Assembly (NCBI GenBank): GCA_013400975.1
Contig: WBMZ01003507.1
Coordinates: 62,001 to 126,000 of the forward strand
Direction: 5' to 3'
Length of the DNA: 64,000 nucleotides
Source: Atrichornis clamosus
Taxonomy: Eukaryota; Chordata; Aves; Passeriformes; Menuridae
Both the position numbers and the translations under genes were made by a program. Below, one piece after another: positions 45,311 to 58,556 of this stretch (positions are counted from its first letter, which is position 1; each line of letters begins with the position of its first letter). The notes beneath the pieces are model-generated. The model was not told the origin of the DNA, did not search any database, and saw nothing but the letters and a program-made list of their open reading frames with translations.

Positions 45311-48300
45311 GTTGAATTTAATGGCTTTCTCTGCCCTTCTGGTGAGTTCACTGCTTTCCAATGTCATTTTGTGTTCTCATCTGAGTGGTAATAAAAGGAA
45401 TATCATTGACTGTGCTAGCTCTGTAACCACTGTGTGTTTTACAATAAATTGTGTTTCAGGACCCTTCTACCCAGGAGAGTGTACAGGGCCAGAAAGTAAT
45501 ATTCCCCAGTTCTACAATATTGAAGGGTTTCTGTGAGAGGACAGGAAATTATGCAGGACTGCCCTGCTCTTGAGGCATTCCTTATGTGAGCAGGACATCT
45601 CTTTTTCAAGTGGTTATGTAGTAAAAAGGTCTATTTGGATTCCAAACACTAATTAAAAAAAACATCAAAATAAACAGCCACTGCTACAGAGCAGAAATTA
45701 TAATACCTTGATAACCAGAGGATAAAATTGTTTCAAAATAAAATGTAAATAAGGAATCTGGGCATACATGTTATCATCATTGTAGGAATGTAAAGTCAGG
45801 GAAGACAACTAAAGAGGGGTTTTTTTATCTAGAAAATCATTATTCCATCCAACCTGTCAGTGAGCTGCAACCTGCACTACTGAGTTAAGATCTTACCTGC
45901 TGAAGAGCTGGCTGTCTGAAGAGCTACAGGTGTAGCTATGAAGTCCTCTAATCCCTGCAAAATGATTACACTGGTTTTTCAAACAGCTGGGTTAGTGATT
46001 GAGTGAGCTGGACAGCAAGTCCCATCATGTAGACAGGCTGAGACACAAGCACATTGTTCCTCTTTCACCCAGGAAAAAGCACAAATTGAAGTTTACTCAC
46101 TTCTGCACCTCACAGGTTCATGACTGGCCAAATCTGGAGAGCAGCAGTGAAACAGCAAGAGCTGCTTCTCACACTGAGCAAATCATATCCAGCGGGGCAG
46201 GAAGTGCCTGAAACACAAATGGTATTTTTCTCTTTGGAAATGCACATTCCAAAGTTCACCTGTGCTGTTTTCTTAACTACAGCCCCCTCTGATGGAGTAT
46301 TGCTGTTTCTAGAAACAGAAGGAATATTCTTTCAAGCAGGAGGACAGAAAGCCACATCTGTGCATTTCAGTTCACTACAATCTGAATCCAGGGCTGGGGC
46401 TTTATTTTTAAAGTGGTAAAACCAAACTGCAGAAGCTGTTCCTAAGAGTTTACAGTTAAGGTGGAAGGTCTCCTTTACAGAAGTAAATCTGTACATTTGT
46501 TTTTCCGAAGAGAAAGACCACCAACAAACCAGGACAGAGTCCCACTAACACCACAGAGAGGTGAACACAGCTGCATTTAGCCAGCACTTCCCCAGCTGAA
46601 TTCTCCCTCTAACTTAGTAAGTTTGCATTCAGCAGTTCAATTGTATTCCACATCACCTTATTTATTAGGTTTTCATAAAGATCCTAGGAATGAAACTTCC
46701 ACTTTTAGGATATTCCAGAACATTTTTAACCTTGTTTTTGTCTCTGGTTGAAATGCCACTGGTATTCTCAATCATATTTTATATATGAACACTTAAAAAG
46801 CTTTGCCTAAAGGACAAATGAGACTTGTCTTTTGTCCTTTCAGACTATACTTCATATATTTTCACATAAAAATGTATTGAAACAAGATTTAAAACTGTTA
46901 TGCATTTTATTGAGATCTACCTCCAGAGGGAGAAGAAAAGCATGTTAACATTTAACATGGTGGTTTCGTCTTTCTCCCTTTCCTCCACTGTTTGCTGAAA
47001 AACTTGCAACACTTGAAAGGTAGAAATGTCAGGCAGAAATCTGTGATCTGCCTCAAAATTAAGTCATGTATTGCCATAATACAACAGAGGCTTAGCCCTC
47101 TTTGGGATTCTCAGTCTCAGTAAAGAATAATCAAATGGGGCAAGAATATTCCCAGATGAAGAGAACATAGAGAACAAGGACCATGAGAGCATTTACCACC
47201 AGCTTGACAAGCAAGTGGTGGCGCTGCCTTCTACAATCCTGACCTTGTCCTTTGGCTCAGTCCGGAACGCAGGGACAATCAGGTGCCTGTCTTGGGCAGG
47301 GCACCGTGCAGGGACAGCGGATCCGGCCCCTGCACCACCGGCTCTGAGGCTGGAAACGCAGCAAGGACTCAGCTGCTGGGTGCTGCAGTAACTGTGGAAT
47401 TAAGCCGAGCTCCCGTGGGGCAGCCCACGCTCCCTCCCGTGTGTTCAGGGGCTGGTGCCTGCTGTCTGACAGCAGAGACATGGCAGGGTCTGTCTTGGAC
47501 ACTGTACAGGCACAGCTGGCACTGGAACAGCAGCCCTGGGAGGAATTGCATCCTGGAGTCTCCTCCGTATATCTCCCCAAGAAGTGCTGTGCTTAAATGT
47601 AGATGTTTTCATGAACTGTGAGACTGACTCAGCACCGAGAGGGCCAGAGCATGCCAAATGTATCCAAGATGTTCTGCCCAGGCTACCAGAGACTCTGCAC
47701 AGTGAAAATGAGCTCAAGGCTAAGGCAGAGAGTTTCAAGCAGGTGACAAAAGGTTTAGCATGACTAAGATAAAAGTTCTTTATCAGCTGCTGTACAGACC
47801 GGGGGGGAGGGAAGGAAGATGAGCTGCTCCCTGTGGTGCCCAGTATCAGGCACATTCCTTATTCTCAATGAAGCTGCAAATCTGGTCCTCAGTTCAACAA
47901 AGCCTTTAAGCACCTGCCTTTTAGTATTGACTTTGTGGGGCCTTAGAGCAGCAGGTTTCAAACAGACTAAGCCAACACCTTTGCATCCAACTTTCAGACC
48001 ACTCACCCAACATCACCACAGGACGCCTTTCATGCTTACACCAATCCCTAAAACCCTGTCTGTGGAAGCCCTGCTGTTCCTGCATCCCTCAACCTGTAAG
48101 CCTTCTGCTTCAGACAACTACAATTAGCCAGGTTTGTTCCAAGATCAGCATTTTGGGAGCTCCTGTACTCTCCCATCAGAAGCATGAAGGGAGGCTGGAT
48201 TTCACCTGCAACACCTGATTGCCAGCAAGTGCTCAGTAGCAACACCCAAAGTCTCCACAGCCTTGCTGTGTGATGGTGATACACATGAAACGTCAGATCA

Positions 48301-50375
48301 GCAGGGATGGTTTGTTACTTTGGACAGGGCAGAGTTTTGTACCAGTTATGCCTGTACAAGGGCATAAACCAAGAATTGTTATTTTGGTTTTTTCCCCCTA
48401 AAGGCCATACTGAAGTCCCCTGGTAGGGAAACAGGGAGATCCATTCCTGCAATTCTTTAAAGTAAATGAATAACAAAACTAACAAAGTTTCTTCCTTTTT
48501 TCTTTGTTAACATTAGATTTTCTCCTAAAATTTTGCTGTAATACTGTTTAGGAAAACACAGCTCTGATACCTGACATGCATTAAGGGCAGCTCTAGAATT
48601 TGCTCTTTACTTACAGCATTCGGACATATTTAAATCTATCACTGGACTCTTTATAAAGCCACCCAGAGAGCACAGTGTCAGTTTAATGGTGGGGAAAAGG
48701 AGACCCATATTCAAGGAAGCCCCCCAGGATCTTTCCCTGTGTCCCTGGGGGAGCAGGGAACAGAGCAGGCATTTTCTTCTTATCTCACCTCCCTCCCCAA
48801 CCATGGCTATTTTAAACCAGACAAGCACCTCCATGCTCTAAACCCGAGCTAGCAGGGCAGCCTCTCAGCCACGGGAGAATAGATGTGCAGGGCAGGGAGG
48901 ATTAATATTCTTGGAGGTTTTCCTTAGTCTGCAGGAAGCCAGCACAAAGGCACTAATAACCTCTTCAAGCACAGAACATTTCTCATGGGGATAATAGCTC
49001 AAGGATAGAAAGAGAGAGCTTTTATGCTATAAAGGAACATTACCTTTCTTGTATGAAAGCTGGTTTTGGCTCTTTAAGTGCACCTTAGTTTTACCTCTGC
49101 ATTTGCACCTGGGTAAGGACAATTTTGAAATGTCAACAAAATATGTTTTAAGGAGTCTCTCTTATGCCTCCTCGTTTGCACTTGTTTCATAACATAGGAA
49201 TAGGAATTAAAGGCCTTCACTACAGTTCAGGCAGCGTGCCAATACCTATTTTATAGCAATAAAATATGTACAAATTAAGGAATCTCATGTGGAAAATTCA
49301 TTCAACAGCCTCAAAAGCCAAGTGAATGGTAATTACTTCAAACACAATGTGGTGGCAATCAGGCAAGATTGGATCATGCTTTTAAATGTATGTCTAAATT
49401 TTTAAGAACCAAGATAATTATGAATTATGAAAATAACTCAGACAATGCAGCAGCAAATACAGTGTTAGTGGAATAAGAGAGATCTTTGAGGAACAGAGAA
49501 GTCTTAATTCCAACACCTGCCTAGGAATAATCAAAGGGCAAATATGGGACTGATATTTTATTTCCTTACTTGTAGCCATCATTTTATACTTTAGGGTGGG
49601 TCACGGATGCCTTGAGGTATGGAGCAAGTGGAAACATATAAAATAAAATACAAGTAAAAGGATTTATCCTGCTTACTAAAAGCAATGAAAGTTCCTTCTA
49701 GTTTATGTTCACATATATTGCAGTGTAAAAGTAAATTTGCCCTCTTAGCTCTCTCTGTGAGTTTTCTTCAACCTGGAAAACAATCTCAATGCTCATCCAC
49801 TTATGCAATGCCAGCTGAATAAACACAGTGGGTTCATTTCCCACAGGTAAAGACTTTTGAGATAATTAACCACCAGAACAGTGCATACCTCAGGGTACGG
49901 TTGAAATTCCATCTGTGAAATCTTTAGGACTATACATTTTGCTACAAACATGCCAAACCACAACCAGCTGTGAGGGGCTAGAAAACCTCTTGTATAATGC
50001 TGAGTGTCAAACTGGTTGACAACAATAATTTTATAGGTGAGCATGAAATCAAACATAGTAAGTACTACGGGAGAAGGGGAGGAAGAGGGACGTTTTCAAA
50101 GGACAGCTCGGCATCTGTCTCCCTTGGAAGACAAATCAGGCTCAAGACTTTGAAAAATCTCTCCCCAAACATCCAGCACACTGCAGCCAACTGTGTATTC
50201 AGTACATGCTCAAGGATTCAAGCTCTGTTTTGCTGTGGATTATGCCAGAACATCTACAGCTTTCCCTCGCTTGGATTTGCTTTGCCCAAAGACATGCTCA
50301 AGGACTGAAGAGAGATTCTGACACAGCAGAAACCTATGACATTAAGAATGGCACAAAAAAGTAAGTAAAGGAAGC
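45311..50375. other. Gene-free unique sequence
   Basis: No gene or repeat family is recognised. A GC-rich patch with CpGs at about 47260-47480 has overlapping open frames on both strands (60-112 codons, and 136 codons on minus at 47445-47855) with no known domain. A G8 run lies near 47801-47808. The remainder is AT-rich. Confidence 0.5.
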
Positions 50376-50515
50376 AAAAAGTTTATTCATTCTAGAAGAG
50401 CTCTGGGACATCAGTGACATTTACAGCAGAACAACTCAAATTTTGGAACTCATTGCCACAAGACGCTGTGGGTGTGAAATAAAAACTGAAAGAGGGATTG
50501 GACGCACATCACAGA
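50376..50515 (+). mobile_element. Ancient L3-like CR1 fossil, sense
   Basis: The core TTTTGGAACTCATTGCCACA (50441-50460) followed by AGACGCTGTGGGTGTGAAAT and AGAGGGATTGGACGCACATC follows the conserved 3' region of the old L3/CR1 LINE lineage (FWNSLP-type reading, then a GGATTRGACAAAT-like block). That lineage predates the bird-mammal split, and this copy is far more diverged than the young CR1 copies here. Its 5' limit is approximate and it has no coding capacity. Confidence 0.62.
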
Positions 50516-53500
50516 GAACTGGCTGTAAAACCTAACATTGCTAACACAGCTTCTGGCTCAGGAGAGCTGCGCTCCTCTCCTGGCTGGGAGCTGCAGGGGC
50601 TTTTCTGGGGAGAGCTCCCTCAGTTCCAGCCCCATTTTCTGCAGAGTCAGCCCTGCAGGTCACATCACTGCTGAGGTAACTCCACTCAAGTCACAGCACT
50701 CCAGGGAGGGATCCATCCCCTGAAATAATTTCCATCTACAAGAACTCTAAGCCAGCACTTGATTAATTTATCCAGCTGTTGTGCACTGTAACTCAATTCC
50801 AGTGGGTGCAACCTGTAGTGCAGAGGTTGCATCAATCCAGCTCAGCCAGAGGAATGGTAGAGTCTCTCGAAACTACTTACTGAGAAAAAACCCAACCCTC
50901 TTAATTATAGTTTTTAAACAGCAAAATATCAAAAGAGACTATCCTCCCTTTCTCCAAGTTAGATGAAGTAGGAAAAGATCTTTAACTATAACCACCATCA
51001 TAAATTCCATACATTCTGTTAGTTCTTATTTTTATCAAAAATTGAACTTGACTCCATAAAAAGGTTAAATAAGGCACATGCCTGTATTTTTCTGAGATGA
51101 TTTGGTTTCACCAAAAATCAGCAAGGTAGAAAAACCAACTTTGGATAGCTCAAAGCTATTGAAAAGATGCTTTCTTTAAAACCCGCAAAATAAAACCAGT
51201 TTTGGATTTACTAGCTCATCCATCAGCATTACAGTTCCAGAGTGCATGTCCCGTGTGCCCGGCACACAGCCAGGGCCAGCAGCCAGCAAAAGGCTGAGCA
51301 GTTACCACGCACAAACACAGCTACAATCCAACGGCTCAGGAGAATAAACTTCCCACTGTCACCTTCAGGATCTCTTTTTAAAACCACCATCTTTAAGACG
51401 CGTTTAAATCTCAGGTGTGACACAGCAGCCATTGCTGCTGGTTTCTTCCAACTCTTCATGGCTTTCTAAAGGGGAATTTGTTCCACACCCTGCCCTCCCC
51501 ACTGCGCTGTCACACCCAGATCTGGCTCCAGAGCAGGGGTGGCAGGGGCAGTGGGTGCCTGGAGCAGTGGCCCAGGGTTATAACTATTTTCAAGTGCTCT
51601 TCCTCTTCTCTAAGCTAAGCCATGAAATGGACATATCTTTTTTTCTTTTTTTTCTTGAAGTTGTAAGTGAAAAACAGGCCTTTTAAAATTATTTCAATAC
51701 TTGAGGAAAGAAATACTTGTTGCTATTTTAAAATTATATTTCCCTCCCTTTAAACCTGTTAGTAAAGGTTCAGTTAAGGTCAGGTGTGGGAACTATAACA
51801 TCCCCCCTTCATTTCTGCCTTTATTCTGTACTGACTTTTCAGCCTCTAACAAAGATATCTATCGTGAAACAGGAAAGAAATTAAAGCTCTGGCAGTCCAT
51901 AAATTCCAAAAATTAAAAAAAATATATTAGAAAGCATAGTGGTAAAAGAAGAAATGTGACAGAAGGGGACCAGTGAGGAAAAAGTGGATAAACTGATTGT
52001 ATTCCTTTTCCATTTTCATAGAATAAAAAATTTTCATAGAATGTTTCACAGATTGTCTTAAAAGAGTGGAAGACTGTCCTGACTCAAAAATGAAAATGAT
52101 TTCATGATGTTTTGCTGCTTCAAACTTGCAACGTACACTTCTTGTTTCTCACCCGCCACATTTTTTCTGTACCTTTATACCTGGGCTAGTCACAGCTTCT
52201 ATTAGTATCCTCCTGCTACAGAAAAAGTAAAAGAAGACATTTTCATCCTTGAAATCCTAGTATTTTATAACAAGACATTTAAACCAACCTTGTTTTGGAA
52301 AAAGTTCTGAGCCTGTCATATCCCTCCGGTATTCAATCTCACCTTGAATTCTTTTGCAGAACTGGCAACAGCAAGTTCCACATGATGTCTCCAGGTTTCA
52401 GGATTTTCATTCCATACACAGCCACTGCCGAACCTCAGTTCCTGATGCTGCCAAGTGCTCTGTATTTACCGTACAGTAACAAAAAGACAAACATGATGTT
52501 CAAGACGTGATGTGAAAATGACCAAAAATAGCTCTTCTGAGATATTGCAAGTGGCAGATGATGCCTTGGTTGTGGAGAGAAAAGCCCAAGGAGCTTGCCA
52601 GGGTAGTTCCTGTTTCCCTGTTAAAAGATGAAGATCCAATACTAGTCCTGATTTTCCAGGGGCCTGTGCATTTGTGTGTGGTTTACTTTAAGGAGTCTGG
52701 CGTTTCACAAAATAGATACCAAAATTGATTCTGCCTCCTTCAGGTTAAACATGGGGAAATGCTGACTGACAGAATCACCTGAGGGTAATAAATCTGCCAA
52801 GTGTTTTGTTAAACAGCCATTCAGTCTGAAATGCACCCTGGCATTCTGGAATAACAATGGGCTACTGTAACGTGGGTGCATTAATTATAGAGTTGACAAG
52901 AAAATTACCCTTCAAGCCAAGATTACTAAAAACTTTACTAGGCTTTTTTCCCCCTCTGTTGTTAAATACAGTATTAGGTGTAGCCCTCCCAGAGGGTCTG
53001 CCCACCTCCCCCTGAAGAGTTAACCAGCATGGCAATCAAGGGTCAGGGAGACCTGCACCAATGTTTCACTGAGAACATTGGTTGCTTCCCCAAATTTTAT
53101 TATAGCTGCTAAATGCTAAATGATGAATACCAATATTAAAAATGGCCTTGGCTTTCCAGGTGTAAGTTTTTCTCATAAACAGAATAAAATGTGACTTCAA
53201 TGTGTGACTGGATTTACATCCTACAACAGGTATCCTTGCAGATCCCTGACTATCTGTCTGAGAAAAAATCCCACCCTGGCTTTCAAACACTCAGGTACTG
53301 GTGAGAGAGAAGGGACTCCAGTCTGGGAGGCACTGCAAAGATATACAATAGTATGACGGACACAACAGAAATGAAAAATGCTCTGTTATGAACAGATCAT
53401 AGTAAGTGTGTTCTACAGGCAAACACTCCTCTCTGATGTCTCTGACAGTTCCTGAAACTGCTCCAGCTCAGGGCTAAATGTGCACACCCTCAGCGAGGCA

Positions 53501-56500
53501 GAGCAGTGACGCTGCAGCACAAGTCCCCTCACCTGCGTGTGCCACAGGTGCCCACAGGCAGTAAGGCCTCTCTGGAACAGGCACATTCTTCCCCAGTGGC
53601 ACCCTGACTGCAGGATGCAGAAACACACCCCAAGGTCCTGAGAGTGCTGCAAGTGCAATGGGAGGACTTCTCTCCATTATAATCTCTTCTAGGGTGTACT
53701 TTTATTCAGAAATTTTGGGATGTGAAAAATTCTGTGTATGAGAAAGATTCCGCATCACAGATGACTAATTCTTAATTTTATTACGTTAACTTTCTAAATA
53801 CAATTACCAGTCATGCATTTGCTTTTTTGAATTAGAATCTCTCTCAACACCCAGCCCAATTCTCCTGTGAGTGTTCAGCATTCATGCACTGCTGCTGATA
53901 CGGAAAAGCACTGCTAGTATTGCCAAGACAAAAGTGCTTACTACCAAAGAAATGTTTCAAAACTGTACTAAAATATACTCTGTAGAGTTGACAACAACGT
54001 GTTAGGACTAAAGAAGGTATTACATGTGCCATAAGTTGAATTAAAACTCAAAGATAAGCATAAACCTGCACACTCAGTTTCCTACATTTTGAGGTAAAAG
54101 CATGACTTATAATCAAACACATCTGGAAAATGACACCACTGAGATTTGTCACCCTGAGGAACAGTCTGTAAGGATACATGTTTTTAGCATAATACTACAC
54201 TTCCTTTTAACTGTGTACAGAGAAATTCTTGGGGTTTACAGCATAAATTTAAAAAGTTACATCTTTTATAGCCTCCTTTACTGTTGGTTCTATAAATTCA
54301 CTATTACAACAAATGAGCAGGCATCATGGATTAAAAGACCACTCCAGGTTCAACTGTTATAAACCCCACTTTAGTAAACCCCATTACCTTGTAATTTATT
54401 CTAATGTAGTACGTATTTCCCTTTAAAACCAATTTCTTTTCCTCAGACACCTGTCTCAGTGCCTTTCCGATTCACTCTCGGATCGAATGCACACATAGCT
54501 CAAGCAAAACCTTTCAATTTGCCTCAACAAACTGTATCTTTTTTTCCTTTTCAGAAGCTGTGAGGAGCTGGGTACCATAATAGCATTTTCTTTCAAGGAA
54601 AGCTTCAGAGGAAGCAGTGGTGTGGACTGGATGCTTGAAGAAATCAAATGAAATAATACATTGTGCTCTCCTGGTGACCACGAGGGACTGCGGCACCAAA
54701 GAGGACACATTTCTGAACAGCAGCATCAGTGAGTTACATCAACAGAGGTGTCCTCTCAGAGCTGCTGTTAACAACCCAACGTGGGCCAAGTTGCAGCCCA
54801 GATGTCTCTGACCTTGAGGCAAACACAGCCTGGATGTTATAGCTCAAGTCCTATTGCAGAAGTCAAGCCCGTCTGGTTTCAGTCCCAACTGGCAAATGGC
54901 CTAAAACTCTGGTGATACCTGCACATTTTTGGAAGGAAACGTTACAAATTTCCCAAATGAAAGTGCTCTGAGCAGAGAACTGCCATAAGGTGAGGTCTGG
55001 CTGATAGGAAGGAAGTTTAAGAAGATACAGAAGGCATTATGGTAACACACAGCACGGAGAGAAAGGAGGCTTTGTGGATAAATCAGGGCCTGTCTAACAC
55101 TAAAATATGGAACTTGAAGCCTCAGTTCCAACGTCTGAAACCATCTTCTCGTCCCTCCTGCCCCTGCCTGCATATCCACAGGCTACACAGATGGAGCCCC
55201 ACTACATCAGCTCTTAGGCAGAGCTTGACATTGAAGAGTTCTAATTCAAGGGGCTCGTGCTGGTTTAAATATATTTCCATCATCTGTAGATTTCTTTCTC
55301 CCCAGAGATAGGTATTACACACTTCAGAGAAAGGATCCGATTTCTTTGAATCTCTGTGCATCACCTCAACATTTCATAATGCATCAAGAGAACTAACAGA
55401 GAATAGACCAAAGAACAGGCCTAAAGCCTTCGTCACAATCTTCATTTACCAATTTTTGCTTTATTGATGTCATCTTCGTGACTCAGTGTCTTCCACAGAT
55501 ACCAGAGGTGGCCGTATTGCCTAGGTGCACTCCTCAAAGTTCATCTGAAAACTCAGGATATTGGTTTTGCCATTGCTCCACTATGATTATCTGACCTAAC
55601 ATGAACCAGAACACTTGTTTCACAGCTTGATCAGATCTACAGCTTTGAGGATTCAGCTGTGACCACAGATTTCAAGCAGCAGCAACTGCCCAACACTCTG
55701 AAGCTGTTCAAATGTTCAGGTACACCCATAGTCCAAACCAGACAGCTCAGCCACCTCAGGCTACAGCTCCCCAAGAGGCTCTAGTGCTGTCTAAAGAGTG
55801 TCTTACCACAGATCTCATCTCCAAGTAATCATTTACTCTTCTTTTCAAACAAGGTAAAGAGATTAAGAGTGTCTGCCTCTCTTCAGATGGCAAGATTTTC
55901 AAATTTTCCCTGTAACCCTTTCCAAATACTCTCCAATTTGCCAATATTCTTTTTGAAGTTCACACATCAAACTTGGACACACATTTCTTCTACTCAAATA
56001 AGAACACTTGGAAGCTAATTAGCATAGTTCTATTGAGCAGTGTTCCCTTTTACAGCTCTCATTGTGTTGGGCTGCACACATTCTATTTGTCTGTACTTCA
56101 TCTGAAGTGGGCTTGGTGGGAAGGAAAATCATGTAAATGCTTGCTTTCACATACTGTTTAATTTGTGTTTGCAGTAGATCCTACCCAATCCCATTCCATC
56201 TGCTTCCAAAATTAGGTGTTCTTGAGATTTTAATACTTGGGGCCAAGGGGAAGACATCAACATCAAAAGGAAATAAAACCACTGCCTAACCTGAGAAAAG
56301 AAATGAATGCCTTGTGGCCCATTACAACCCAGACCACTCACGGCATAGCCCTGTCCTGGCAAAAGTTCCATGAGATCCATGCTAAGGATGCTGCATACGT
56401 TGAAGAGGAATCTTGGCTCTGATGACTTTGAAGATATCAGGTTACAAAATGGAAAATCTCTTTCCAACAGGCAGCTTAATTCCATTACACCACACAACTT

Positions 56501-57597
56501 CCAGGGATTACTGGCAACTTTAGGAGGCAACTGTGCAGCTGTAAAACATCTGGCCATACTTCACAGGGTGATCACTCACTTCCTGGGCCCCACTTCAGGG
56601 TTCTGCAAGAGCAGCCCTGGTTGCTGACGGATGCTGTCCCAAATCAGAAATGCCACAGTAATCAAATCACCAGAGGTATTTGTGCCAGGAGTCACCTAAT
56701 TCATTTTTTTCTTTTCCACAAAGCACACTTTCTAGAGCTCTTTAATGAGAATGCCCTCTGCACTGTCACTGCCAGCAGCAGCCAGGCTTGCTGTGACTGA
56801 GCACAGCACAGCCCATGATCGCTGGCTGCACTGGCGTGAGCTTGAAATGCTTTAATTGCATTAAATACTTAACTCCTCTCACTAGCATGGTAAAAAGCAA
56901 AGCAAAAAAAAGCAAAGCTTGCAGAAGGAGAGAAAGCACAAGAAGAGGTTAAAACCAAGCAGTTACTTTATAGAACTGTAGCAATCAGTGACAGCCGAGA
57001 CTCCAGGTACACATGTGGTCAGCACTAAAACCTCTATTCATCCCTGTCTTAGACACAGGCATTTTCATACTCTCCCACTGAAGATAGTAAAACAGCATTA
57101 AAGGCTAAGAAAAAAATCAACAACTTTACTACAATTACATGAGTGTAACAGTGAAAAACAATGAAAGCAGCTTGGCATTTTTATAAGACAGTTCAAATAA
57201 AAATTAATGGTACATGTAATAATAATTCCAAGTGTATTTTGTTTCCATTTATATCCAACTAAGAGACAATTTTTGGTGCATTTGGTTTTATAGCTCTGTA
57301 TATATGCAGCAAAGTAAAAATTCTGCACATGGGAAAATAAATAAGTGGCTATATGACTGGTTGACAGCAAGATTTGTAGAGCTAATTAGTTCAATGAATA
57401 GGAAAGGCACTCAAAACTAACAGCTCATCAAATAGTTCTTCATACAAGAGGTATCTGTCACCCTGCCTGTGCTGAATAAATATTTTTACTGTCTTCCAGA
57501 GATCGATGCCAACAGGAGCAAATAAAACCAGAACTAAACAAAACAGCAAGGCCCAAAGAATTCTACACTCAGGCTGACCTCACCAACACAGCTCCAT
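50516..57597. other. Gene-free unique sequence
   Basis: No exon or repeat family is recognised. Visible oddities are a direct duplication of ATTTTCATAGAAT (52012-52024 and 52030-52042), an AGCAAAGC-rich A-run near 56893-56920 and a TTTAATTGCATTAAA palindrome at 56851-56865. Open frames reach 136 codons (minus, 56147-56557) without a known domain. G-rich DNA near 51530-51590 has three GGG/GGGG runs, then a long gap. Confidence 0.5.
52012..52042 (+). repeat. 18-bp-period direct duplication
   Basis: ATTTTCATAGAAT at 52012-52024 recurs identically at 52030-52042, separated by AAAAA. It is a small local duplication with no evident function. Confidence 0.88.
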
Positions 57598-57772
57598 GGG
57601 ATCACGGAATCATCAAGGTTGGAAGAGACCTTCAAGGTCTCAACCATCAGTCCAGCACCACCATGATCACTCCTAAGCCACATGCCCAAGTGCCATATCC
57701 AAATACCTCTGGAGCACTCCAGGGGCACTTCCCTGGGCAACTTATTCCAAGGTCTGAACACTCTTTCAGTGA

Positions 57773-57787
57773 TTTTTTTTTTTTTTT
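57773..57787 (+). repeat. T15 expansion inside the CR1
   Basis: Fifteen T residues lie at a site where avian CR1 copies normally have only a short T run, so the tract probably expanded by slippage after insertion. Confidence 0.75.
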
Positions 57788-58433
57788 CTCATCTGATTCT
57801 CTCCTGGCACAACATGAGGCCAATTCCTCTTGTCTTTCACTTGAGACATGGCAAAAGAGGCTGACTCCCACCTACACCATCCTTTCAGGTAGTTGTAGAG
57901 TGTGAGAAGGTACCCCCTGAGCATCCACTTCTCCAGACTAAATAACCCCAGCTCCCTTAGCCACTCCCCCTAGTTTTCTAGACTCTTCTCCAGTTACATT
58001 GCCCTTCTCTGGACACCAGAGCACCTCCAGGACCTCAATATCCTTTCTGAAGTGTGGTACCCAAAACCCAGGATTCAAGGTGCTTCACCAGTGCCAGTAC
58101 AGGGGGTTGGTCACAGTGGACACTGCCCTGGTCCTGCTTGGCCACACCATGGCCGATCCAGGCCAGGATGCCCCTCGCCTTCTTGGCCACCTGGGCTCAC
58201 ATCCAGCCAGCTGTCAACCCACACCACAAGGCCCTTCCTGCTGGGCAGCTCCCCAGACCCTCCTCCCCCAGCCTGTAGTGCTGCCGCCCAAGTGCAGGAC
58301 CCAACACTTGGCCTCATGAGTGTTCCTCAGCCCACTGCTCCAGCCCACCCAGATCCCTCTGCAGAGCCTTCCTGCCCACCCAAACCTACTGAGGGTGCCC
58401 TCAATACCCTCATCCAAATCACTGATGTAGATA

Positions 58434-58556
58434 TTAGATGACTGACCCCAATACCGAGCCCTGGGGAACCCCACTAGTGACTGGCTGCCATTCACCACCA
58501 CTGCCTAGGCCCGGCCATCCAGCCAGTTTTTCAGCCAGTGAGGTTTTCACCCAGTG
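58434..58556 (-). pseudogene. CR1 reverse-transcriptase fragment (decayed)
   Basis: The minus-strand reading LAGWPGLG, then WQPVTSGVPQGSVLGSVI, is the RT palm-region segment (GVPQGSVLGP block) that precedes the catalytic FADD box in CR1 ORF2. Normally the enzyme nicks DNA and copies CR1 RNA at the target. Here only a small, mutated part remains, without the catalytic aspartates, start or domain N-terminus. The frame continues past 58556 into non-CR1 sequence, so no real protein is implied. Confidence 0.85.

Larger units (their letters stand above)
57598..58556 (-). mobile_element. 5'-truncated CR1 LINE with dead reverse transcriptase
   Basis: This is the largest repeat in the window. Its 3' end is at the left (ATCACGGAATCATCAAGGTTG then GAAGAGACCTTCAAGG) and its truncated 5' end is near 58556. 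Read on the minus strand it covers the C-terminal part of CR1 ORF2: frames here carry VTSGVPQGSVLGSVI (58434-58652) and then NIYISDLDEGIEGTLSRF (58214-58501). The stretch that should encode the FADD-type catalytic box is missing at about 58375-58386, where the frame jumps straight to a downstream EAKCWVLHLG segment. A T15 run sits inside at 57773-57787. It cannot encode an active enzyme. Confidence 0.95.

Noticed and set aside
52740..52800. AAACATGGGGAAATGCTGACTGA resembling antisense MIR
   Set aside because: The match covers one short block and fails in the following segment.
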